From Pelodera strongyloides (Eukaryota; Nematoda; Chromadorea; Rhabditida; Rhabditidae), in contig JAANDG010000022.1 of the NCBI GenBank assembly GCA_036852015.1, positions 186,001 to 250,000 of the forward strand: a DNA stretch of 64,000 nt. Direction: 5' to 3'. Both the position numbers and the translations under genes were made by a program. The notes under the pieces were generated by a model. That model saw nothing but the letters and a program-made list of their open reading frames with translations. It had not been told where the DNA came from and ran no database searches. Position 1 is the stretch's first letter. The number at the start of each line of letters is the position of its first letter. Shown here piece after piece: positions 22,132 to 34,500 of this stretch.

Positions 22132-24560
22132 GATCGAGAATCTGTCTGTGACGCGAGCTTCACTTGAGCACTGAAGTCCATTTCCATTGTTATCTTTCAG
22201 CTACGGCGAACTTTGCACGTCGACCTACTTTGGACGTCATAGATTCTGAAGAAAAGCGTGATCGAGAATCTGTCTCTTAAGCGAGCTTCACTTGAGCACT
22301 GAAGTCCATTTCCATTGTTATCTTTCAGCTACGGCGAACTTTGCACGTCGACTTACTTTGGACGTCATAGATTCTGAAGCAGAAGCGTGATCGAGAATTG
22401 TCTCTGAAGCGAGCTTCACTTGAGCACTGAAGTCCATTTCCATTGTTATCTTTCAGCTACGGCGAACTTTGCACGTCGACTTACTTTGGACGTCATAGAT
22501 TCTGAAGCAGAAGCGTGATCGAGAATCTGTCTCTTAAGCGAGCTTCACTTACGCACTGAAGTCCATTTCCATTGTTATCTTTCAGCTACGGCGAACTTTG
22601 CACGTTGACTTACTTTGGACGTCATAGATTCTGAAGCAGAAGCGTAATCGAGAATCTGTCTGTGACGCGAGCTTCACTTGAGCACTGAAGTCCATTTCCA
22701 TTGTTATCTTTCAGCTACGGCGAACTTTGCACGTCGACTTACTTTGGACGTCATAGCTTCTGAAGCACAAGCGTGATCGAGAATCTGTCTCTGACACGAG
22801 CTTCACTTGAGCACTGAAGTCCATTTCCATTGTTATCTTTCAGCTACGGCGAACTTTGCACGTCGACTTACTTTGGACGTCATAGATTCTGAAGCAGAAG
22901 CGTGATCGAGAATCTGTCTCTTAAGCGAGCTTCACTTACGCACTGAAGTCCATTTCCATTGTTATCTTTCACCTACGGCGAACTTTGCACGTCGACTTAC
23001 TTTGGACGTCATAGATTCCGAAGCAGAAGCGTGATCGAGAATCTGTCTCTGAAGCGAGCTTCACTTGAGCACTGAAGTCCATTTCCATTGTTATCTTTCA
23101 GCTACGGCGAACTTTGCACGTCGACTTACTTTGGACGTCATAGCTTCTGAAGCACAAGCGTGATCGAGAATCTGTCTCTGATGCGAGCTTCACTTGAGCA
23201 CTGAAGTCCATTTCCATTGTTATCTTTCAGCTACGGCGAACTTTGCACGTTGACTTACATTGGACGTCATAGATTCTGAAGCAGAAGCGTAATCGAGAAT
23301 CTGTCTGTGACGCGAGCTTCACTTGAGCACGGAAGTCCATTTCCATTGTTATCTTTCAGCTACGGCGAACTTTGCACGTCGGCTTAGTTTTATCTTTCAG
23401 CTACGGCGAACTTTGCACGTCGACTTAGTTTTGACGTCATAGATTCTGAAGCAGAAGCGTGATCGAGAATCTGTCTCTGAAGCGAGCTTCACTTGAGCAC
23501 TGAAGTCCATTTCCATTGTCATCTTTCAGCTACGGCGAACTTTGCACGTCGACTTAGTTTTGACGTCATGAAGCAGAAACGTGATCGATAATCTGTTTCT
23601 GACGCGAGCTTTACTTGAGCACTGAAGTCCATTTCCATTGTTATCTTTCAGCTACGGCGAACTTTGCACGTCGAATTAGTTTTGACGTCACAGATTCTGA
23701 AGCAGAAGCATGATCGAGAATCTGTTTCTGACGCAAGCTTCACTTGAGCACTGAAGTCCATTCCCATTGTTATTTTTCAGCTACGGCGAAATTTGTACGA
23801 CGACTTAGTTTTGACGTCACAGATTCTGAATCCGAAGCACAGTCGACAATTTGTCTCTGATGCGTGATTCGCTTCAGAATTGGATTCGACTTGCATCGTA
23901 CTTTTGAGCTACGGTGAAATTGACGTCACAGATTCTGAAGCAGAAGCGTGATCGAGAATCTGTCTCTGAAGCGAGCTTCACTTGAGCACTGAAGTCCATT
24001 TCCATTGTTATCTTTCTTTCAGCTACGGCGAACTTTGCACGTCGACTTACTTTGGACGTCATAGCTTCTGAAGCACAAGTGTGATCGAGAATCTGTCTCT
24101 GACGCGAGCTTCACTTGAGCACTGAAGTCCATTTCCATTGTTATCTTTCACTTTCAGCTACGGCGAACTTTGCACGTCGACTTAGTTTTGACGTCATAGA
24201 TTCTGAAGCAGAAGCGTGATCGAGAATCTGTCTCTGAAGCGAGCTTCACTTGAGCACTGAAGTCCATTTCCATTGTTATCTTTCAGCTACGGCGAACTTT
24301 GCACGTCGACTTAGTTTTGACGTCACAGATTCTGAAGCAGAAGCATGATCGAGAATCTGTTTCTGACGCGAGCTTCACTTGAGCACTGAAGTCCATTTCC
24401 ATTGTTATTTTTCAGCTACGGCGAAATTTGTACGACGACTTAGTTTTGACGTCACAGATTCTGAATCCGAAGCACAGTCGACAATTTGTCTCTGATGCGT
24501 GCTTCGCTTCAGAATTGGATTCGACTTGCATCGTACTTTTGAGCTACGGTGAAATTGGCA
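22132..24560. repeat. 128-bp minisatellite array in Helitron copy 1
   Basis: Unit starts GATCGAGAATCTGTCTCTGA and contains AGCTACGGCGAACTTTGCAC and GACGTCATAGATTCTGAAGC. Starts at 22132, 22260, 22389 and 22517 give 128-129 bp spacing. About 19 units, later ones more diverged with a few partial ones (e.g. 23390, 23880). Confidence 0.95.
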
Positions 24561-24589
24561 CCCCTTTATTGCTATTTCTATGTATTATC

Positions 24590-25240
24590 GATCGATATCG
24601 ATTTCTTGAATTTCATTATTCTACTTATCTTTCGAAGCTGAGCAATATCGATCAGAGGGCTCGAGTCTCTATCTCGACTCCTAAGCCGAATTTTGGCTCT
24701 CTTTTTGCGATTTCTATGGATTATCGATCGATATTGATTTTTTCAACCTGATCATTTAACTTCTCTTTCGAAGTTGAGCAATATTGATCTGAGGGACCGA
24801 GTCTCTATCTCTGTTCCTAAGCCGGTTCTGGATCTGTTTTTACGATTTCTATGGATTATCGATCGATATTGATATTTTCAATTTTTTCATTAAACTTATC
24901 TTTGAGAGTTGAGCAATATTGATCAGAGGGCTCGAGTCTCTATCTCTGTTCCTAAGCCGATTCGGGATCTGTTTTTGCTGTTTCTATGGATTATCGATCG
25001 ATATTGATTTTTTCAATTTCACAATTCAACTTATCTTTGAGAGTTCAGCAATATTGATCAGAGGGCTCGAGTCTCTATCTCTGTTCCTAAGCCGATTCTG
25101 GCTCTGTTTTTACGATTTGTATGGATTATCGATCGATATTGATTTTTTCAACCTGACCATTCAACTTAGTTTTCGAAGTTGAGCAATGTTAATCAGAGGG
25201 CCCGAGTCTCTATCTCGACTCCTAAGCCGATTTTTGGCTC
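24590..25240. repeat. 135-bp minisatellite array in Helitron copy 1 (about 5 units)
   Basis: The palindrome TATCGATCGATA recurs at 24722, 24857, 24992 and 25127, exactly 135 bp apart. Units also carry GGGCTCGAGTCTCTATCTCT. Open frames through the array are repeat artefacts. Confidence 0.95.
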
Positions 25241-25680
25241 TCGGAAAAATTATCGATTGATTATTGATTTTTTTTTGTGCCAACATTCTTTGTTCTCCAG
25301 CTGGAGTACGTTAGCCAGGGTCCCAGGTCAGAAGCTCTCCATGAATTTTTCGATGTCTGTTGACGATTTCACTATGTTCTGAGAGGGCCCTTAAGTTCAG
25401 TTGGCAATTTGCCAAAATTTAGATTATCGATTTATCGATTTTTGATTTGATCAAAATTCGATTCACATAAAGTTATTACGTTTAGGGGTCTAAGCTTCAA
25501 CTTTTATTTTTTAATCATCATATATCGATTATCTGATAAGCAATCGATAATCGGAAAAAAGCTAATTCTTAATTTTCGCTAAGGACCCTAAGGCCGAAGA
25601 CCCAAGTCCTTAGCTCTACTGCTAACCAACGATCTGAAACGTGACAGACAGAACTGCTCTATATTACTACACAATGCAGA

Positions 25681-28600
25681 CTAGAGCTCGGCGCGCGCTG
25701 CGCGCGCGCCTCGCTCTAGCGATATGGTTTTAGCTTGAGCTTGAGATTTTGATAAGATATCGATTTCAATTTTTGAAGTTTAGGTTCAGAATTGGCACTA
25801 CACAGAATTAGCTTCATCTTCATTTTGAAGATTTTTTTAGGGATTCGGTGTTTATTTTTTAAGAGATTCGGAGTTTAGTCGTTAGCTCGCTCGGCGGGCC
25901 TTCGGCCCGCCTTCGCTCGCCCGACGTTCACTGTGTATTAAATTTGAGCTGCGTTTGCAATCTTACTTTTGAGCTACGGCGAAATTTTGCACGTCGAGTC
26001 TTTTTTGACGTCATGGATTCTGAAGCAGAAGCGTGATCGAGAATCTGGATGCGAGCCTCACTTGAGCACCGAAGTTCATTTCCATCGTAATCTTTAAACT
26101 ATTGTATTAATATGGCTCAATTTTGAAGATTTTGATTAAGATTCGGGATTATAGTCGTTAGCTCACTCGGCGGGCCTTCGGCCCGCCTCGCTCGCATCAA
26201 CGTTCGATGTGGTTTACTTTGGAGGATGTTATTTCAATTGACCGAATCTCAGCTCTCTATCTCTACTCCTAAGACCCTTTTTTGCGATTTATATGGATTA
26301 TCGATCGATATTTCTTTTTTTTTGAATTTCAACATTCAACATCTTTTAAATTTTAGAGGTGTTGATCGAGGGATTCGGATTTATAGTCGTTAGCTCACTC
26401 GGCGGGCCTTCGGCCCGCCTCGCTCGCATCAACGTTCGTTATCGTTTACTTTGGAGGATGTTATTTCACCTTCAGAAGCTGTGCAATGTGGACCGGAGAG
26501 CTCAGCTTTCTATCCTTACTCATAAGACCATTTTCGCGATTTCTATGGATTATCGATCGATATTGATTTTTGAATTTTACCATTGAACTTATCTTTCGAA
26601 TTTGATCAATATTGATCAGAGGGTCCAAGTCTCTATCTCTGTTCCTGTGCCGGTTCTGGATCTGTATTTGCGATTTCTGTGGATTATCGATCGATATTGA
26701 TTTTTTCAATTTCACAATTCAACTTATCTTTGAGAGTTCAGCAATATTGATCAGTGTGTTCGAGTCTCTATCTCTGTTCCTAAGCCGATTCTGGATCTAT
26801 TTTTGCGTTTTCTATGGATTATCGATCGATATCGATTTTTTCAACTTGACCATTCAACTTAGTTTTCGAAGTTGAGCAACATTGATCAGAGGGCTCGAGT
26901 CTCTCTCTGTTCCTAAGCCGATTCTGGATCTGTTTTTGCGGTTTCTATGGATTATCGATCGATATTGATTTTTTCAATTTCACAATTCAACTTATCTTTG
27001 AGAGTTCAGCAACATTGATCAGAGGGCTCGAGTCTCTATCTCTGTTCCTAAGCCGATTCTGGATCTGTTTTTGCGGTTTCTATGGATTATCGATGGATAT
27101 CGATTTTTTCAACCTGACCATTCAACTTAGTTTTCGAAGTTGAGCAACATTGATCAGAGGGCTGGAGTCTCTATCTCTGTTCCTAAGCCGATTCTGGATC
27201 TTTTTTTGCGGTTTCTATGGATTATCGATCGATATTGATTTTTTTTTATTTCACTATTCAACTTATCTTTGAGATTTGAGCCATATTGATCAGAGGGCTC
27301 GAGTCTCTCTCTGTTCCTAATCCGATTCTGGATCTGTTTTTGCGGTTTCTATGGATTATCGATCGATATTGATTTTTTTCAATTTCACAATTCAACTTAT
27401 CTTTGAGAGTTCAGCAACAATGATCAGAGGGCTCGAGTCTCTATCTCTGTTCCTAAGCCGATTCTGGATCTGTTTTTGCGGTTTCTATGGATTATCGATC
27501 GATATTGATTTTTTGAATTTCAACATACAACATCTTTTAAATTTGAGCAATGTTGATCGAAGGATTCGGATTTATAGTCGTTAGCTCACTCGGCGGGCCT
27601 TCGGCCCGCCTCGCTCGCATCAACGTTCGTTGTGGTTTACTTTAGAGGATGTTATTTCACCTTCAGAAGCTGTGCAATATTGACCGGAGAGCTGAGCTCT
27701 TATCTTTACTCCTAAGACCATTTTTGCGATTTTTGTGAATCCGATCGATATTCGCTTTCACAATTCAGCTTATCTTTGACGATTGAGCAATATTGATCAG
27801 AGGGCTCGTCTCTATTCTGTTCCTAAGCCGGTTCTGGATCTGTTTTTGCAATTTCTATGGATTATCGATCGATATCGATTTTTTTCAGTTTCAGCATTCA
27901 ACTTAGTTTTCGAAGTTGAACAATGTTGATCAGAGGGCTCGAGTCTCTATCTCTACTCCTAAGCCCAGTTTTGGCACTTTATTTGCGATTTCTATGGATT
28001 ATCGATCGATATTGATTTTCCAATTACACTATTCAACTTATATTTCGAAGTTGAGCAATATTGATCAGAAGGCTCGAGTCTCTATCTCTGTTCCTAAGCC
28101 GATTCTGGATCTGTTTTTGCGATTTCTATGGATTATCGATCGATATTGATTTTTTCAATTTCACAATTCAAATTATCTTTGAGAGTTGAGCAATATTGAT
28201 CAAAGGGCTCGAGTCTCTATCTCTGTTCCTAAGCCGATTCTGGATCTGTTTTTGCGGTTTCTTCTATGGATTATCGATCGATATTGATTTTTTCAATTGC
28301 ACAATTCAAATTATCTTTGAGAGTTGAGCAATATTGATCAGAGGGCTCGAGTCTCTATCTATGTTCCTGAGCCGGTTCTGGATCTGTTTTTGCGGTTTCT
28401 ATGGATTATCGATCGATATTGATTTTTTCAATTTCACAATTCAAATTATCTTTGAGAGTTGAGCAATATTGATCAGAGGGCTCGAGTCTCTATCTCTGTT
28501 CCTAGGCCGATTCTGGATCTGTTTTTGCAATTTCTATGGATTATCGATCGATATCGATTTTTCAATTTCATCATTCAACTTAGTTTTCGAAGTTGAACAA

Positions 28601-30029
28601 TGTTGATCAGAGGGCTCGAGTCTCTATCTCTACTCCTAAGCCCAGTTTTGGCACTTTATTTGCGATTTCTATGGATTATCGATCGATATTGATTTTCCAA
28701 TTACACTATTCAACTTATATTTCGAAGTTGAGCAATATTGATCAAAGGGCTCGAGTCTCTATCTCTGTTCCTAAGCCGATTCTGGATCTGTTTTTGCGAT
28801 TTCTATGGATTATCGATCGATATTGATTTTTTCAATTTCACAATTCAAATTATCTTTGAGAGTTGAGCAATATTGATCAAAGGGCTCGAGTCTCTATCTC
28901 TGTTCCTAAGCCGATTCTGGATCTGTTTTTGCGGTTTCTATGGATTATCGATCGATATTGATTTTTTTCAATTGCACAATTCAAATTATCTTTGAGAGTT
29001 GAGCAATATTGATCAGAGGGCTCGAGTCTCTATCTATGTTCCTGAGCCGGTTCTGGATCTGTTTTTGCGGTTTCTATGGATTATCGATCGATATTGATTT
29101 TTTCAATTTCACAATTCAAATTATCTTTGAGAGTTGAGCAATATTGATCAGAGGGCTCGAGTCTCTATCTCTGTTCCTAGGCCGATTCTGGATCTGTTTT
29201 TGCAATTTCTATGGATTATCGATCGATATTGATTTTTTCAATTTCACTATTCAACTTATCTTTCGAAGCTGAACAATATTGATCAGAGGGCTCGAGTCTC
29301 TATCTATGTTCCTGAGCCGATTCTGGATCTGTTTTTGCAATTTCTATGGATTATCGATCGATATTGATTTTTTCAACCTGACCATTCAACTTATTTTTCG
29401 AAGTTGAGCAATATTGATCAGAGGGCTCGAGTCTCTATCTCGTTCCTAAGCCGATTATGGATCTTTTTTGCAATTTCTATGGATTATCGATCGATATTGA
29501 TTTTTTTCAATTCACTATTCAACTTATCTTTCGAAGCTGAACAATATTGATCAGAGGGCCCGAGTCTCTATCTCTACTCCTAAGGCGTTTTTTGGCTCTC
29601 GGAAAAATTATCGATTGATTATTGATTTTTTTCTGTGCCAACATTCTTCGTTCTCCAGCCTGACCACGTTAGCCAGGGTCCCAGGTCTGAAGCTCTCGAT
29701 AAATTTTTCACCGTTTTATGTCATTTCACTATGTTCTGGGAGGTGCTTAAGTTCAGTTGGCAACTTGCCAAAATTTAGATTATCGATTTATCGATTTTTG
29801 ATTGGATCATTTTTCATCACGTCGATAGTGGATGCGTTTAGGATAGGTTTCATTTTTTCGGTTATCAGATATCGATTATCTGATAAGCAATCGATAATCG
29901 GAAAAAAGCTAATTCTTAATTTTCGCTAAGGACCCTAAGGCCGAAGACCCAAGTCCTTAGCTCTACTGCTAACCAACGATCTGAAACGTGACAGACAGAC
30001 AGAACTGCTCTATATTACTACCATGTAGA
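25681..30029 (-). mobile_element. Non-autonomous Helitron, copy 2, directly abutting copy 1
   Basis: Same 3' end and hairpin as copy 1 (CTAG at 25681) and the same 5' region (TCTACATGGTAGTAATATAG at 30029). It joins copy 1 head to tail with no base between. It contains about 25 copies of the 135-bp unit but only about one 128-bp unit, plus four stem-loops GGCGGGCC-TTC-GGCCCGCC (25893, 26169, 26401, 27592). No Rep/helicase ORF. Confidence 0.9.
26270..29590. repeat. 135-bp minisatellite array in Helitron copy 2 (about 25 units)
   Basis: Same unit as in copy 1 (TATCGATCGATA at 26685, 26820 and onward at 135 bp steps), with a hairpin-bearing segment interposed near 27560-27640. Blocks around 27900-28560 and 28580-29210 are near-identical, showing recent multi-unit duplication. 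Confidence 0.95.
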
Positions 30030-30475
30030 TAGTATGACCTATGACGGTCAAAATGCGAAAATTGCAATAAATTTCCTTTGGTCCTCGAGCCAAGATCAAG
30101 CTCAAAAGCTAAACTACCTCGAATTTATAAAACAACTGGCGTACCACAGCCGAGGTCGGACGGTAGGCGAAATGTGTTACAAGTGCGAAATAGCGTGACA
30201 AGCTAGTGGTGCAGAGATTGTTGTGATAGGCAGAGGGTGAATATAAGACAGAGGGTGAGGGTTTTACGGTCGAGGTCGCTTAGCTTTTGAGTTTGCTCCT
30301 GGTTCGAGGAGCAAAGGAAATTTACTGCAATTTTCGCATTTTGACCGTCATAGGTCATACTATCAATAGAAATTATAAAAAAGGGTGCAATTCGAGGTGA
30401 ACCTATCCCTTTAACTGTATTAAACTAAAGAATGTCGTAGAACGTTACAGGTGATACCGTATATTATCCATAATA

Positions 30476-30745
30476 TAGCAAAAACTACGCGAAATTAAGA
30501 AATTCTGTTGAATGTTCTTTCGTTCGACCGAAACATCGCTCAAGATTGGACGCTCGTTTCATGGGAAATAAGGGAAATGTGCAGAGAATTACTCAATGCT
30601 TTATTGCAAAATAGCAAAAACTACGCGAAATTAAGAAATTCTGTTGAATGTTCTTTCGTTCGACCGAAACATCGCTCAAGATTGGACGCTCGTTTCATGG
30701 GAAATAAGGGAAATGTGAAGAGAATTACTCAATGCTTTATTGCAA
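30476..30745. repeat. Perfect-looking 135-bp tandem duplication
   Basis: Two adjacent copies of a 135-bp segment beginning ATAGCAAAAACTACGCGAAA (30476 and 30611), nearly identical. Unrelated in sequence to the Helitron minisatellite of the same length. Confidence 0.9.
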
Positions 30746-31560
30746 AATATGTCGACTAAATCTTTGTAAAAATGAGTAAATGAAAAATTAGGCTACGGAG
30801 TGATTACAAAAAAGTATTTCCTAAAAAGTTGTCAAGGATTGTGATTTGGAAGTTCTTTGAGTTGTGAGTGTTCGTTGTTTCCTAAAATGAGCTGCGCGCC
30901 ACCGCGCCCGAACGATACACCACACACATTCTGTATATGCAGCCTTTTTTGGACTATTGTGAGGCGGCGCTCGGGATGTGAGATGGCTCAGTGCATGGGA
31001 ACATGAACTACTGAACCAATCCTACTTCCTGAGCGTAACGCACATCATCCAAACACACAATCAAACAAACAAACAAACAAACAAAGCTCCCAACTTTATA
31101 TAATAAGATATTTTAACTTCCCCTGGTAATAAGTAAAGTCCTTGTAGCTGTAACAGCGAGTCCACTCAAGCACCTTTCTATCTATCTATTCATCGGAGCT
31201 CTGAAACCTAAGAATTTTAGCCAGTCACCTCTCATGAGTAACAGTACTTGTACAGTCCGTAATTTGTCATTTTGTTATAGATGTTCAACTAGAATTATTC
31301 GTCTTGCGGAAAGTTTATATAGATCTTATACGAAGCTTTATACTTCCACAGAGATCGATTCTGCGACTTTCAACGGATAAACTTTGGCTGTTTCCCGACG
31401 AAAAACGCTGGAGATTGGAGTTTTTGTCCTCTTCTGGTAATGACTTTTCCTTCTATTTTGTCGTCTCTGGAATGTTTTAAGTAAGCTTTTTCGGAGCTAG
31501 CATCTTTTTTTTCAATAAGCTTTTTTCACAAATACTATTTTCAATAAGCTGGCCTCTTTT
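30746..31560. other. Region without a recognised gene; (CAAA)n tract
   Basis: Contains a GC-richer block (30895-31010), an (ACAA)n microsatellite at 31055-31085 and the inverted motif CTTTATATAATAAGATA at about 31093-31110. The downstream part is the 3' flank of the symporter gene. Confidence 0.45.
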
Positions 31561-31561
31561 T

Positions 31562-34500
31562 CTATGATAGCAATCCTGGAGGAATCCGCCTTTGGCCGAT
31601 TGCTGCGTTGTCTCCAAAACTTTTACGCTAAACGAAAGACCAAATTTTCTCAAAGAAAAGTGTAAACTCACGCTTTCAATCCTTTCATATGATGGATGCG
31701 TCTTTTGCACGTAGAACATTTTGGCAAATGGCTAAAATAAAATAAAAATATATGTTTCTAGATAATCAGCAAATTAGTGTTTCTTCGAAATACCGGCCGG
31801 TTTTCGGAACGCATCGTGGACAACTGAATTCTTACGTATTTATGCTAAGTTACTCGAATTTAGCTCGATTTTTTATTCTAATTTACGTTCATTTGCATAA
31901 GCTGCATAAGAATGCTGGTGTACTCGATGCGTTTCCAAAACCGGCCGGTATTTCGCTTTAAATAGTTATTATTCCCTTATTTTTGTTGTGAAATATGTGC
32001 AAAACTTGAGAAATGATACTACCTGGAACATAATCGACTTTGTCTGAACATAAATGAAAAACAAACACTGACCAACTTCTCCCGTCGGTTTTTAGTGTAA
32101 TTTGCACAGAAGAACAATGGGATCATTAACGAAGGTGAGATTCCAATTATCCACCCAATTATTCGCGACCAGTACGGGAAAATGTGAATAAATGCACCTG
32201 AATGAGGTTTTTAGTTTTACAGTGAGAAGTAGTGCCTTGCTCAGGATCAGGAGAGCCTTATGAATGAAATTAGGTTCAAAAATATATAAGTTCTCTTTTG
32301 CAACATTTCGTTTTACAACATAATCAGCGCGTGGCAATGTACTTCAAAATTGGGTAAGTAAACCAAAGGAAACTGAAAATAGTCATAATTAAATAACTAA
32401 AAGGTCACCTTTTCCATAAGTATCCGCTTCCACAACCATGGACTTGATAATTGCAATTGATACAGCCTTAAACAGCAACAGCCTATTTAAAACTAGTTCA
32501 TTGTGAAAAAAACGTAGGTTGGACGTTGGACCAACATAGCTTAGTTGGACGCATGTAGGTTGCTCTAGGAGATAGCCTACCAAGTCCTCACTTTACTAAT
32601 ATATTTTTTATACACTTTAGTACTATTATTCATTTTATACTGACATCTTTTGTTGTTGTTTGTTAAAAAAGATTTGCAAAAAAAAATAGCACTAATGATC
32701 GTAACTGCAAGCAATTTGTTCCATTTATGTTCCTGCGTTATTCACGAATAAATCTTCTCTTCGAAAAAAAATGATTCAGCTTGCTGGGTCGAAAAAAAGC
32801 TATACTGGAGAACCATGCAACAGACTCCACAAGTTTTTTGTAGCTTATGATACAGCCTTTATCGTGAGTCTTTTCGAACACTCAGTTTTCCTGAAGAAGA
32901 AACCTGAAATAATCTAAACCAACCAGAATTAGTAGTGGCGAGATAAACATCCAGTTGATACATACAATGTAGCCACTCGGTCCCAACCATTTACCAACTA
33001 ACCGACGGGGTACGCCGAACATACCACGGAGGTCTTCACGCCATCGCTTTATTCCTAAATGCACATTTTTCAACTGAAGATGATATGGCAGATAGGAATG
33101 TGTTGTTAACAATAAACAAGAAATCGATCAGTGGCGCAGTGCGAAACGCGGTGGTGTTTCGTTAGTACGACGAGGGTTCGATTTCGCCCATGATGGCCAA
33201 GCCCTCGAATCCTGAATCGCAAGATGAAAACCCAAATTATGAGGTTGGGGAGGGGTTTAAAATAGTATTATTATTATTATTATTAAAATCAATATATTCA
33301 AAGTAGTGTACGGGATCTGCTATCTACTAAAAGTAAGTATTTTACCATATAAAGTGGTAATGCAAGTTATTTCCAAGAAGATGGTCACACATAATGCGAA
33401 TGATGCCGTATAATTGTTGAACAATGTGAACCAATAGATACCGGACTGAAATGGATAAAAAACGATTAAGTCTTCCGACGAAGGGTGCGTAAAATATAGT
33501 TCCTTTGTTCAATAATAAACAGAATATCCATGAGCAAAGAACTCACCCCAGTGCACATCAGCACTCCAACAATGCAGTTGAAAAGACATACGACAATTAC
33601 GGTCAATTGCCTTTGAGCCTCCAGTCGAGGAAATTGGTCGATCAAAGAAGTGGCAACGCCCTCACACAAACCTAGAATATCGTAATTATAGTAATTAGTG
33701 TACTGGATAATTATTGTAATTGACTTCATTAACCAATGGATTTTTATCAGTCAGTAGGTGAAGGCAACTCACCAAATTGGCTACTGATTCCGAGAAGGAA
33801 AAGCATGACGAAGAAAGCGAATGACCATAACCAAGCAGCTGGAAGTTGTCCCATTGCTTCTGGGTAGGCGATGAATGCAAGACCCGTTCCTGTGATGAAT
33901 TTACATGTAAGCAATTCGAAAAACCCTCAAAGTAAGAAAAACAAAGCAATAAATTAAGATAGCTTAAATCCGCATCCTGTCTACAGTCCGAAAATCGAGA
34001 GGTATCTTCAACTGTGAGAATTTGTTGCACTTTTAGTGGGACCAGAAGCAACGAGCGGTGTCGAGTGTCGACGCCCAGCTCCTAACTCATATTCCCTTTA
34101 AACAAAAATATTCTCCAATTCACAACGACAAACCTTCCTGCACAACTTCACTGAGCTCCTTTCCCTGGTGTTTGGCCATAAATCCAAGAATGGAAAAGAC
34201 GGCCGTCCCGCCAATTACAGACATCAACGAATCAGACACACAAACTATGATGGCGTCCTAAAAGTAAATATGTTAACAATGATATGCCAAACTAGCCAAA
34301 CTATTTTATTCAACTTTCACATGCCTGACGCCCGCCATTAGCCAAAACTAAAGGAAATGAAATTGTTTGTTTTTCTAAAACTAGAGCATAATGGCCAGCG
34401 TCGAACATAAATATATGAATTGTTTCAAGGGAGTACCATATGCTTGCTGATAAACTCTAGGTAATTCTGGTGCACGAACAGCAAAGTTTTATTGGTTATA

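Larger units (their letters stand above)
21612..25680 (-). mobile_element. Non-autonomous Helitron, copy 1
   Basis: On the minus strand it starts with TC (TCTGCATTGTGTAGTAATAT, at 25680) and ends in CTAG (21612). A GC-rich hairpin with stem GGCGCGCGC/GCGCGCGCC (21621-21629 with 21633-21641) lies nine bases inside the end. TC start, 3' hairpin, CTRR end and host A|T insertion define Helitrons. It holds about 19 copies of a 128-bp repeat and about five of a 135-bp repeat, and no Rep/helicase gene. Confidence 0.9.
21560..30414. mobile_element. Palindromic element family F, copy 2, interrupted by two Helitrons
   Basis: The left end TTAAAGGGATAGCTTCACCT (21560) and the right end AGGTGAACCTATCCCTTTAA (to 30414) are those of the intact copy at 5090-5635. 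Only about 50 bp of the left arm lies before the Helitrons; the rest resumes at 30030 with TAGTATGACCTATGACGG. Confidence 0.9.

Noticed and set aside
22132..24560. CRISPR-like regular repeats
   Set aside because: Direct repeats without unique spacers, in a eukaryotic genome, inside a Helitron; a minisatellite.
24428..28826. Runs of 75-107 open codons within the 24.4-28.8 kb arrays
   Set aside because: They repeat with the 135-bp unit (a multiple of three), so open frames recur by periodicity; no start context, splice sites or protein resemblance.
32882..33112. Symporter exon continuing to [14 protein letters not shown] and a stop as the true C-terminus
   Set aside because: A donor after SPLLIL leads in phase to exons at 32409 and 32073 with clear SLC6 sequence ([18 protein letters not shown]), so the stop lies in the intron.
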